Positions 1 to 7,355 of a DNA stretch of 64,000 nucleotides are shown piece after piece (position 1 is the stretch's first letter; each line of letters starts with the position of its first letter). The notes under the pieces were generated by a model. That model saw only the letters and a program-made list of their open reading frames with translations. It did not search any database and was not told the DNA's origin. Origin of the DNA: an uncultured Geobacter sp. (GTDB lineage: Bacteria > Desulfobacterota > Desulfuromonadia > Geobacterales > CAIOGM01); contig CAIOGM010000143.1 in assembly GCA_903857795.1 (NCBI GenBank), positions 1-64,000 of the forward strand, read 5' to 3'. The position numbers were made by a program, and so were the translations under genes.

Positions 1-1044
1 CGCCCAGTCAGGCCAGACATTGCTGGTGTTGTCGTTCCACCCGGAATCATTGCCCCCTTTTCCCCAATTCTTCCCGATCCGTCCCCCGTCATTCACCGCC
101 GCGATGGGGAAATTACCGCTGGCATACACCGAAGAGGCCGTAGCCACCCCGCCGTTGGCTGCAAGAGCGACGTTGATCCGGGTGGGGAGAGTGGCAAACA
201 TCGCAGACACGGCGTGGTTGGCGGTGACGTTGGTGAAGGTGTAGCTGCCGACGCTCCCCACCGAGACGCCGTCCACCGTGACATCGGCGATCCTGTATCC
301 TGAAGCGGGGGTGATGGCGTAGCTCTGTCCGGCGCCGCTGTTCACCGTGGCGGTTCCGGCAGGGGAGATGCTCCCGCCTGAGCCGGCTGAGGCGGTGATG
401 GAGTAGGTGATGGCCGCAAAGGAGGCGGTGATGGCGTGGTTGGCGGTAACGTTGGTGAAGGTGTAGCTGCCGACGCTCCCCACCGAGACGCCGTCCACCG
501 TGACGCCGGTGATGCTAAAGCCGGAGTTGGGCGTTATGGAGCATGAGACTGTCGAGCCCTTGGTGATCGAAACCGAGGTTATGGTGGTTGATCCGTTGGT
601 TGCGCTGCTGGTACTGTCGCCCCCTACCGGCGCGATTGTCCCGCCGGGGTTAGCGGTGGCCGTGAGAGTGTAGACGAACGGAAAGCTCTTGCTCACCTCG
701 TTGGAGTAGCCGCTCCGGTTGCCGCTGCTATCGTAGTCGGTGACAGCAAAATAATAGGTGGCGCCATCGGCGAGGTTGTTGACGAGGTAGGATGTCGTGT
801 TTCCCACATCAATGGTCTGACTGTAGCTGCCGGAGGCTGTGCCGACGTAGAGTTTGTATCCGCTGAACGCTGTAAAGAGGGATCCGTCGCTATTGACCGG
901 TGGATCCCATGCCAAGGTCGTCTTGGCGGCGAGGGCGTAACCTGACGAAAGATGGATCACCATGAGGGCCATTGACACCATGGTGGCCAATGAGCGGTAG
1001 AGATACTGTCTGAGCGCAGCCTTTTGCAGGCGAAGAGTCTTCAC
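1..1044 (-). CDS. Secreted surface protein with FnIII, InlB-type repeats and start of a discoidin-like domain (partial)
   Basis: Open reading frame of 348 codons that runs off the left edge, so the C-terminus is missing. The GTG start at 1044 has a GGAGG about 10 bases upstream. A signal peptide or membrane anchor (about residues 1-40, ending near YALAA) is followed by a fibronectin type III-like domain (LAWDPPV..., about 42-125). Two or more glycine/serine-rich repeats follow, carrying the motif VTVDGVSVGSVGSYTF, as in divergent InlB B-repeats. The last visible residues (NVALAANGGVATASS..., N-D-N-T-S-N-V-W) resemble the start of an F5/8 type C carbohydrate-binding domain. The likely role is exported adhesion or matrix binding. 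A GEMM-type riboswitch lies in its leader. The exact function is not known. Confidence 0.75.
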   Translation of the reverse strand, partial: MKTLRLQKAALRQYLYRSLATMVSMALMVIHLSSGYALAAKTTLAWDPPVNSDGSLFTAFSGYKLYVGTASGSYSQTIDVGNTTSYLVNNLADGATYYFAVTDYDSSGNRSGYSNEVSKSFPFVYTLTATANPGGTIAPVGGDSTSSATNGSTTITSVSITKGSTVSCSITPNSGFSITGVTVDGVSVGSVGSYTFTNVTANHAITASFAAITYSITASAGSGGSISPAGTATVNSGAGQSYAITPASGYRIADVTVDGVSVGSVGSYTFTNVTANHAVSAMFATLPTRINVALAANGGVATASSVYASGNFPIAAVNDGGRIGKNWGKGGNDSGWNDNTSNVWPDWA

Positions 1045-1117
1045 GGTCTGGGTGCCTCCATAAGTAGGTTGTTCGCCACGGCGAAATCAGCCCATCCGTA
1101 TGAGGCCCTGACTCTTC

Positions 1118-1212
1118 GCATGGCATCCCTGCTGCCGTATCCCGTTCCTCGGGGACTTAGGCCAGCGGTTTTGCGTCCCGCCCTTTCGGACGGTTTGCCT
1201 TTTTCAAGCTGC
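1118..1212 (-). promoter_or_regulatory. GEMM-I (cyclic dinucleotide) riboswitch aptamer
   Basis: On the minus strand the leader of the 1-1044 gene contains GEMM hallmarks in order: AAGGCAAACC, a first hairpin capped by CGAAAG, GGGACGCAAAACC, GGCCTAAG (tetraloop receptor), and a second hairpin GGCA-GCAGGGA-TGCC. By family knowledge such RNAs sense c-di-GMP or, in Geobacter relatives, cGAMP. Aligned by eye with the Vc2 aptamer, the ligand-contacting position 20 appears to be G, which fits c-di-GMP but does not prove it. No U-run terminator is seen before the ribosome site, so control may be translational. The pair TTCGC/GCGAA (near 1075-1090) lies just before the SD. Confidence 0.85.
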
Positions 1213-1411
1213 TGCGTGTCTGCTGTTTATCACCTCCATTCCTTTCGGATGCGTCTGATCCTACGGGAGTCCCGGGAAAATAGTTGTGACCTGGATTACC
1301 GTTTTTGCGGTTAATGAGCTGTCCTGCAGTTCAAAACCTGGTATGCATCTGCGTGGATTCCTGATATAAAGAGCCGCACGGCGAATATTCGTCAAGAATC
1401 AGGAGATACTC

Positions 1412-2788
1412 ATGCCCAAGCAGAAACTCTGGGGGGGGCGGTTCACCCAGCCCACCGACAAATTCGTCGAGGAGTTTACCGCCTCCATCGACTTCGACAA
1501 ACGGCTCTATCATCAGGATATCCGCGGCTCCATCGCTCACGCCCGGATGCTCGGTAAGCAGGGGATCATCTCCCTGGGTGATATGGAGGGGATCGTTCAC
1601 GGCCTCCAGGAGATTCTTCAGCAGATCGAGTCCGGCCGCTTCGACTTCTCGGTGGCCCTGGAAGATATCCACATGAACATCGAGTCCCGCCTCTCCGAGA
1701 AGATCGGCGAGGCAGGCAAGCGGCTCCACACCGGCCGGTCGCGCAACGATCAGGTGGCCCTGGACATCCGGCTCTACCTGCGGGACGAGATCGTGGAGAT
1801 CTCCGCCTACCTGGATCTGCTCATAGACGCCCTCATCGAGCAGGCGGAGCAGAACCTGGAGGTGATCATGCCGGGGTACACCCACCTGCAGACCGCCCAG
1901 CCGATCCTCTTCTCCCATCACCTCATGGCCTATGTGGAGATGTGCCGCCGTGACCGGGGGCGGATGGAGGACTGTCTCAGGAGGATGGATGTCTCTCCCC
2001 TGGGGGCCGGAGCACTGGCCGGCACCACCTTTCCCATCGACCGGGAGCATGTGGCGGAACAGCTCAAGTTCTCCGGGGTGACGCGCAACTCCCTGGATTC
2101 GGTCTCGGATCGGGACTTTGCCCTAGAGTTCCTGGCGGCCTCCTCCATCCTGATGATGCACCTCTCCCGTTTCTCCGAGGAGCTGATCCTCTGGTCCACC
2201 AGCGAGTTCAAGTTTGTAGATCTTTCCGACGGTTTCTGTACCGGCTCCTCCATCATGCCCCAGAAGAAGAATCCGGACGTGCCGGAGCTGGTGCGGGGGA
2301 AGACCGGCCGGGTCTACGGCAACCTGATGGCGCTCCTCACGGTGATGAAGGGGCTCCCTCTCGCCTACAACAAGGATATGCAGGAAGACAAGGAGCCGCT
2401 CTTCGACACCATCGACACGGTGAAGGGGAGCCTCAAGATCTTCGTGGACATGATCCGGGAGCTGAAGGTCAATGCGGTTCGGATGCGGGCGGCTGCCGGC
2501 TGCGGCTACTCCACCGCCACCGATGTGGCCGACTACCTGGTCCGAAAGGGGATGCCGTTTCGCGACGCCCATGAGGTGGTGGGGAAGACGGTGGCCTACT
2601 GTATCGCCAACGACAAGGAGCTCCCCGAGCTGACCCTGGAGGAGTGGAAATCCTTCTCCGACCGGTTCGAGCTGGATATCAGCGACGCCATCACCCTGGA
2701 AGCGTCGGTGAATGCCAGGGGCGCCACGGGGGGCACCGCCACGGTGCAGGTACGGGCGGAGATCGCCCGGGCCAAGGAAGGGCGGTAG
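1412..2788 (+). CDS. argH: Argininosuccinate lyase
   Basis: 458 residues, the usual length. It cleaves argininosuccinate to arginine and fumarate, the last step of arginine synthesis, in the cytosol. The family signature [12 protein letters not shown] is present near residue 280, carrying the mobile-loop serine, and the N-terminal KLWGGRF motif is typical. An SD (AGGAG) precedes the ATG. It is followed after about 40 bases by a same-strand secreted protein gene, so the three genes to 5397 may be co-transcribed. No argF or argG is in view; they would lie elsewhere or upstream. Confidence 0.97.
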   Translation: MPKQKLWGGRFTQPTDKFVEEFTASIDFDKRLYHQDIRGSIAHARMLGKQGIISLGDMEGIVHGLQEILQQIESGRFDFSVALEDIHMNIESRLSEKIGEAGKRLHTGRSRNDQVALDIRLYLRDEIVEISAYLDLLIDALIEQAEQNLEVIMPGYTHLQTAQPILFSHHLMAYVEMCRRDRGRMEDCLRRMDVSPLGAGALAGTTFPIDREHVAEQLKFSGVTRNSLDSVSDRDFALEFLAASSILMMHLSRFSEELILWSTSEFKFVDLSDGFCTGSSIMPQKKNPDVPELVRGKTGRVYGNLMALLTVMKGLPLAYNKDMQEDKEPLFDTIDTVKGSLKIFVDMIRELKVNAVRMRAAAGCGYSTATDVADYLVRKGMPFRDAHEVVGKTVAYCIANDKELPELTLEEWKSFSDRFELDISDAITLEASVNARGATGGTATVQVRAEIARAKEGR

Positions 2789-2827
2789 CCCTTCTCTGGC
2801 AAACAACATCCGTTTTTGGGAATACGC

Positions 2828-4645
2828 ATGAGTATCGGCATAGTCCAATGGAGTCGGCGACTGGTGATGAGCGCCGCGGCCCTGCTGACGGTGGCGGCGG
2901 GGACCGTCACCGGCGAGGGGAGCGTTCCCGGCAGCGTCAAGGCCGCCGAGAGCGCCGTTACTCCCCTCGCTCCCATCCAGGGGATCCGGGTGGCCGCCTC
3001 CGATGGCCGGGTGACGTTCTCCTGGTCCCTCTCCCGGCAGTTCAGCGGCGATTTCCGGGGGGTACGGCTCTACCGGCTGCTGGATGGGCGGCAAATCCGT
3101 TTCAATCACCCGGTCGAGGAGCTGGTGGAGGACCTGGGGATCCGGACCTCCTGGACGGTCTCCGGTCTGGAGAACGGCGAGCAGTACGGATTCATCCTGA
3201 AGGGGTATGACAGCGGGAAGAAGGAGTTCTGGAGCACCCTTCTCTACGCGTATCCCGGCTCCGATCCCCGCGGCGCTCCCCGGAGACCAGTTTCGTTCTA
3301 TGCTGCAGTCGGCGACGGCCGGGTCACCCTCTTCTGGGAGCGGAATCGCGAGGCCAATATGGCCTTTTACGAACTCCAGCGTAAGGGGCCCCGGGATCAG
3401 GAGTTCAAGACCGTTGGCCGTCTCCCCAAACTCCTCCTCCTGAAGCAGATCACCCTGCTCACTCCGGCGCTCTACCGGGACCGGAGCGTTACCAATGGCG
3501 AGAGCTATCAGTACCGGCTCAGGGCTCTGAACATGGAACGGAAGGCGAGCCCCTTTACGGAGCCGGTGACGGCCTCTCCCCTTCCTGCTCTCCCCCCGTG
3601 CGGGAAGGACATCGTCCTGCTGGTGAACTCCTCCGCCGATGACGGTAATCATGGCGGAGTCAATGACTCCGAGGAGATGGCCCGGTACTACGCGGCCAGG
3701 CGCGGGGTTCCGCTCTCTCAGATCCTCCGGCTCCCCCTGAAGCGCGACATCTACGCCATCGATTACGCCCGTGATATCCAGCGCCCGCTTCAGCAGTTTC
3801 TCCTCTCCGGCAATCTGGCCGGGAGGGTGACCATGCTGGTCCCCTGTTTCGGAATGCCGACCTGGAGCGGCGGCCTGGCCCTGGATTCCCGGCTGTCGGA
3901 TCTGTTCGACCGCAACATCTCGGGGACGAAGATGGGGAGCCCTAATCCTTACTTCGACAGCAACCGTCACTTCGACGGGACCGACGGCGTCTACCTGGTT
4001 ACCCGGCTGGATGGGCCTACCCTGGAGATCGCCAAGGGGCTGGTGGACAAGGCCCTTGCTGCCTCAGAGACTGTCAGCGCGGCATCGGGGAGGGTCTCTC
4101 TCGGGGGGCGCGCCACCAAGGAGCAGGGGGATCTCTCCATCCGGAAGACGGCGGAGTTTGCCCAATGGCTCGGGCTCGACGTGACGTTCAAGGACCCCGG
4201 GAGCTATACCGAGCACGAACTGGGGCCGGACGTCTTCTGGTATTTTGCCTGGTATCACGGCTATCGTGATCCGGTCCGGGAGAGGTGGCCGGTGGGGGCC
4301 GTCGGGGCGCACCTGACCTCCTACTCCTTTTCCGGCATCCGGGAGCCGGACCCGGCCAAGAAGAGCTGGGTCCAGGGACTCCTGGAAAAGGGGATCACGG
4401 CCACGTTCGGTTCGGTGGTGGAGCCGTACCAGCAGGGGTTCACCCGGGCCGAACTCTTCTTCAGCCATTTCTGGAGCGGCGACTACACCTTTGCTGAATC
4501 ATTCTTCATGGCGACCCCCACCGTGCAGTGGGCCATGAGTGCGGTGGGCGACCCCCTGTTCCGGCTAAGGAAGCCGCCGGTCGGCAGGGGGGTGACCCCG
4601 CCTCCGGCCTTCGGAGGAGAAACGCCACCCGGGAGAGCCCCATGA
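2828..4645 (+). CDS. TIGR03790-type secreted protein with FnIII-like N-terminal half
   Basis: 605 residues from the ATG at 2828; a TTG four codons earlier is possible, but GGGA sits 8 bases before this ATG. A signal peptide covers about residues 1-35. The first 220 residues hold two FnIII-like segments (GIRVAASDGRVTFSW, FYAAVGDGRVTLFW). The second half starts at VLLVNSSADDGNHGGVNDSE and matches what I recall of the uncharacterised TIGR03790 family (EMARYYAARRGVP, VTMLVPCFGMP). The reading frame overlaps the next gene by 4 bases (ATGA). The family has no assigned biochemical role; an envelope or extracellular location is inferred from the signal peptide. Confidence 0.72.
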   Translation: MSIGIVQWSRRLVMSAAALLTVAAGTVTGEGSVPGSVKAAESAVTPLAPIQGIRVAASDGRVTFSWSLSRQFSGDFRGVRLYRLLDGRQIRFNHPVEELVEDLGIRTSWTVSGLENGEQYGFILKGYDSGKKEFWSTLLYAYPGSDPRGAPRRPVSFYAAVGDGRVTLFWERNREANMAFYELQRKGPRDQEFKTVGRLPKLLLLKQITLLTPALYRDRSVTNGESYQYRLRALNMERKASPFTEPVTASPLPALPPCGKDIVLLVNSSADDGNHGGVNDSEEMARYYAARRGVPLSQILRLPLKRDIYAIDYARDIQRPLQQFLLSGNLAGRVTMLVPCFGMPTWSGGLALDSRLSDLFDRNISGTKMGSPNPYFDSNRHFDGTDGVYLVTRLDGPTLEIAKGLVDKALAASETVSAASGRVSLGGRATKEQGDLSIRKTAEFAQWLGLDVTFKDPGSYTEHELGPDVFWYFAWYHGYRDPVRERWPVGAVGAHLTSYSFSGIREPDPAKKSWVQGLLEKGITATFGSVVEPYQQGFTRAELFFSHFWSGDYTFAESFFMATPTVQWAMSAVGDPLFRLRKPPVGRGVTPPPAFGGETPPGRAP

Positions 4646-5397
4646 CCATCCTGTTCCGTCTTATCCTCTGTCTTATGCTCCTCCTCTGCGCCGCCTGCGG
4701 CAAGAAAGGGGCGCTGATCCCGCCGGACGGGCTCGTCCCCCCGCCGGTCTCCGGCCTGAGGGTCGTCCAGCAGGGGGAGCTGTTCCGGATCTCCTGGCTG
4801 GCGCCGGAGATTGGAGTCAGCGGTCAGGGTGGGACCCCTTTGGCGGGGTTCCGGCTCTATCGCCGTGAACTCCGTTCCCCCGGCGATGACTGCCCCACCT
4901 GCGGCGCCGATGAGCTCCTGATCCGGACAGTGGAGCTGGAGTTCCTGCGGGACGTGCTGCGGGAGGGGAACCTGTTCGTCGCATCAGACGGCGACGTCCG
5001 GAGCGGGAAGAGTTACCAGTACCGGGTGGCTGCGTTCGAGCAGAGCGGCGCGGAAAATCGCGATTCGGGGAGGGTGAAGCGAAGGAAGGTTCAGCCGCCG
5101 CCGGCGCCACTGCTCCGGTTGGAGGAGGTTCCGGCAGGGATCATGCTGGAGTGGGGGGCGGTTCAGGTGAAGAGCGGGACTCTTTCCGGCTACAACGTCT
5201 ACCGGTTGCGCCCCGGCGAGACCATCTCTTTCCGGTCGCTCAACACGGTTCCCCTGACGGAAAACCGGTATGAAGACCTGCGGATGGAACAGGAGCTGCG
5301 CTACCGCTACCGGGTCCGGGCCGTGGCCCTGGTGGAGGGGGAGAGCGTGGAGAGTGACCCGTCTCAGGAGGTCGAGGGGCGATTCGTCCTGCCGTGA
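4642..5397 (+). CDS. Lipoprotein with two fibronectin type III-like domains
   Basis: 251 residues from the ATG at 4642, which overlaps the previous stop; GGAGAG lies upstream. The lipobox LLCAAC is followed directly by GKKGALIPP, a motif shared with small LptM/YifL-like lipoproteins. Two beta-sandwich segments follow: one near 38-140 (PVSGLRVVQQGELFRISW... YQYRVAAF) and one near 150-245 (YNVYRLRPGE... YRYRVRAVAL). The overlapping start and the shared FnIII character with the upstream gene suggest the two products act together at the envelope. No enzymatic motif is visible. Confidence 0.72.
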   Translation: MTILFRLILCLMLLLCAACGKKGALIPPDGLVPPPVSGLRVVQQGELFRISWLAPEIGVSGQGGTPLAGFRLYRRELRSPGDDCPTCGADELLIRTVELEFLRDVLREGNLFVASDGDVRSGKSYQYRVAAFEQSGAENRDSGRVKRRKVQPPPAPLLRLEEVPAGIMLEWGAVQVKSGTLSGYNVYRLRPGETISFRSLNTVPLTENRYEDLRMEQELRYRYRVRAVALVEGESVESDPSQEVEGRFVLP

Positions 5398-5414
5398 GGG
5401 GGCGGGGTGAGGCG

Positions 5415-5822
5415 TTACCGCTTCAGTTGGAGACAGCCGTCGGCGGAGCCCAGCTCACAGGCTCTACGAAACTCGGCGCTAGCCGCAGCGTCTCTCTCTA
5501 GGCTCCCCAGGAGCATTCCCCGGTTGAGATACCCCGCCGGCTCCGTCGGGCTGAGGCTTATCTGCCGGGCGAAGTCGTCCAGTGCCCGCTCCGGATCATG
5601 CAGCGAGATGAAGTAAAATCCCCTGCTCTGGAAGAGGAGCGAATCGCTGGGGGCGGCGGCCAGGGCCTTGTCATAGTACCGTAGCGCGGCTATCGACTCA
5701 CCTTTCCCGGCATAATACTCAGCCAGTTCCAGGTACGAGAGTCCCGAGTGATCGAAGGCGAGCGCTGCCACCGAACTCTGGAAGAAGAGGAGCAGTGCCG
5801 CCAAAGCTGTTGTGGATTTCAT
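5415..5822 (-). CDS. Small secreted TPR-repeat protein
   Basis: 135 residues from the ATG at 5822, chosen because AAGGAG lies 7 bases upstream; an in-frame extension to 5885 lacks this. A signal peptide (about 1-25) precedes three tetratricopeptide-like helical pairs: YLELAEYYAGKGESIAALRYYDKALA, LLFQSRGFYFISLHDPERAL and YLNRGMLLGSLERDAAASAEF are visible in turn. TPR proteins bind partners, so a periplasmic scaffold role is plausible, but no partner is indicated. It converges with the argH-side genes and is transcribed away from the Crp/Fnr regulator at 5991. Confidence 0.7.
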   Translation of the reverse strand: MKSTTALAALLLFFQSSVAALAFDHSGLSYLELAEYYAGKGESIAALRYYDKALAAAPSDSLLFQSRGFYFISLHDPERALDDFARQISLSPTEPAGYLNRGMLLGSLERDAAASAEFRRACELGSADGCLQLKR

Positions 5823-5990
5823 CGGGACTCCTTGGTGCCCCCTGGCCATGTGATGGGGGCTCACCGATGAGATACCACACTTCACCTCAGAGAGAAAACA
5901 GAAAAAACGCCGGATCAGGCCCTGCCTTGTCCTCCCTATGGGGATATGGTAAGGTGGCCGGCATCTAATACGGGAAGAGAGAGGGTATCA

Positions 5991-6683
5991 GTGGATCCTT
6001 CAAAAATATCGGCAAGCGTCGCTCAATCGCTCCTCTTCTCGGGATTGGACGAGCCTCACCTGGCGGAGGTGACCTCCATAGCTCAATTCCGCGCCATCGC
6101 CAAGGGGGAGACGCTCTTCTCCGAGGGGGAAGAGGCCCGGGGATTCTACCTATTGGCGGCGGGGAGTATCAAGCTCTGCAAGAGCTCTTCCGACGGCAAG
6201 GAGAAGGTGCTCCACTTCGTTCATCCGGGGGAGACCTTTGCCGAGGCGGCCTTCTTCGGGGACGGCAGGTATCCCGCCGAGGCCCGGGCGCTGGAGACCG
6301 GCGCCGTGCTCTTCTTCCCCCGGGAGGCGTTCCTGGGGCTCCTTGAACGCAACCCCCGCTTCAGCCTGAACCTCATCATCTCTCTCTCCCTGCTGCTGCG
6401 GCGCTTTGCCCGTCAGATCGAGGAGCTGACCTTTGCCGAGGTCCCGGCCCGGATCGCCGGCTACCTCATCGAGTTGGCGGAGCGAAAGTCGACCTCCTTT
6501 CAGGGGAAGAGCTATCTGGACCTGGAGGTGAAGAAGGGGGAGATGGCCTCCCGGCTCGGCACGGTGAGTGAGACCCTCTCCCGCTCCTTCCGGAAGATGA
6601 GGGAGGAGGGGATCCTGGAGGTTGAGGGGAGCCGCGTGGTAATCCTCGACATGGCGCGGCTGCGGGCCATGGCCGGGAAATAG
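5991..6683 (+). CDS. Crp/Fnr-family transcription regulator
   Basis: 230 residues from the GTG at 5991 (GAGAGG upstream). Residues 10-125 form the cyclic-nucleotide-binding-type beta-roll (GETLFSEGEEARGFYLLAAGSIKL, FAEAAFFGDGRYPAEARA). The C-terminal third has the Crp winged helix-turn-helix (MASRLGTVSETLSRSFRKMREEGIL). The four N-terminal cysteines of oxygen-sensing FNR are absent, so an iron-sulfur sensor is unlikely; the effector is unknown. It lies 12 bases before the ParA-like gene and probably heads an operon with parA-like and ppk1, which makes it a candidate regulator of that operon. Confidence 0.85.
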   Translation: MDPSKISASVAQSLLFSGLDEPHLAEVTSIAQFRAIAKGETLFSEGEEARGFYLLAAGSIKLCKSSSDGKEKVLHFVHPGETFAEAAFFGDGRYPAEARALETGAVLFFPREAFLGLLERNPRFSLNLIISLSLLLRRFARQIEELTFAEVPARIAGYLIELAERKSTSFQGKSYLDLEVKKGEMASRLGTVSETLSRSFRKMREEGILEVEGSRVVILDMARLRAMAGK

Positions 6684-6695
6684 GAGAGAAGCTTT

Positions 6696-7355
6696 ATGGC
6701 CGACATCATCGGCATCATCCAGGTCAAGGGGGGGGTAGGGCGCTCCACTATCGCCACCAACCTGGCGGCGCAGCTGGCCGCCGAAGCCCCAACGGCTCTC
6801 ATCGACTGCGACCTCCCCCAGGGGACCAGCGCCTCCTGGTATGCGCTCCGTTGTCAGGCGTCGTTGGCAACCGGCCTCACCCTGGCCACGGCCGTTGATC
6901 ATGCCGAACTGGTGACGCTCTGCGGCCGTCTCGCCGTTGACAACCGCTATCTCATCATCGACGCTCCCCCCCGGCTGGCCGAGATGACCAGGGCAATCAT
7001 CGTCATGAGCCGGCTCTGCCTCATCCCGCTGGGCGCCAGCGCCTCGGAGATCTGGTCCACCACCGACCTGATGAAGAGCATTGCCGAGGCGAGGCAGTAC
7101 CGCCCCACCGTGGATGCTCGGCTGGTCTGGAACCGGTTCCGCGCCAACACCCGGGAGGCCCAGGAGTTGAGCGACGCCGTGGGGCGGGAGCTGGGATTGC
7201 CGGAACTGGTCACGAAACTCGGCTACCGGGTCGCCTACAGCGAGGCGCTAGCCCGGGGGGTGTCGGTCGGCGAGTGGTCCGACCGGGCCGCCCGGGAGGA
7301 GATGACCCGCCTGGTGGGCGAGGTCAGGAGTATCATGAAAGGGGAGACGACATGA
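6696..7355 (+). CDS. ParA/MinD-family ATPase with Arg in the P-loop
   Basis: 219 residues, the size of small plasmid-type ParA proteins. The deviant Walker A box is seen at residues 10-17 as VKGGVGRST: the signature Lys is kept, but the usual P-loop Lys is Arg. Walker A' (LIDCDLPQGTSASWY) and Walker B (YLIIDAPP) are present. Family members form ATP-dependent dimers that bind DNA and position cargo such as plasmids, chemoreceptors or carboxysomes. No ParB or parS is visible. Its stop overlaps the ppk1 start by 4 bases (ATGA), which points to translational coupling and a shared job with Ppk1. Confidence 0.85.
   Translation: MADIIGIIQVKGGVGRSTIATNLAAQLAAEAPTALIDCDLPQGTSASWYALRCQASLATGLTLATAVDHAELVTLCGRLAVDNRYLIIDAPPRLAEMTRAIIVMSRLCLIPLGASASEIWSTTDLMKSIAEARQYRPTVDARLVWNRFRANTREAQELSDAVGRELGLPELVTKLGYRVAYSEALARGVSVGEWSDRAAREEMTRLVGEVRSIMKGETT

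Noticed and set aside
2123-3970. Long minus-strand open frame of about 615 codons opposite argH and the TIGR03790-type gene
   Set aside because: It is rich in Gly, Pro and Arg without any motif, and lies fully antisense to two well-supported genes; typical GC-rich shadow frame.
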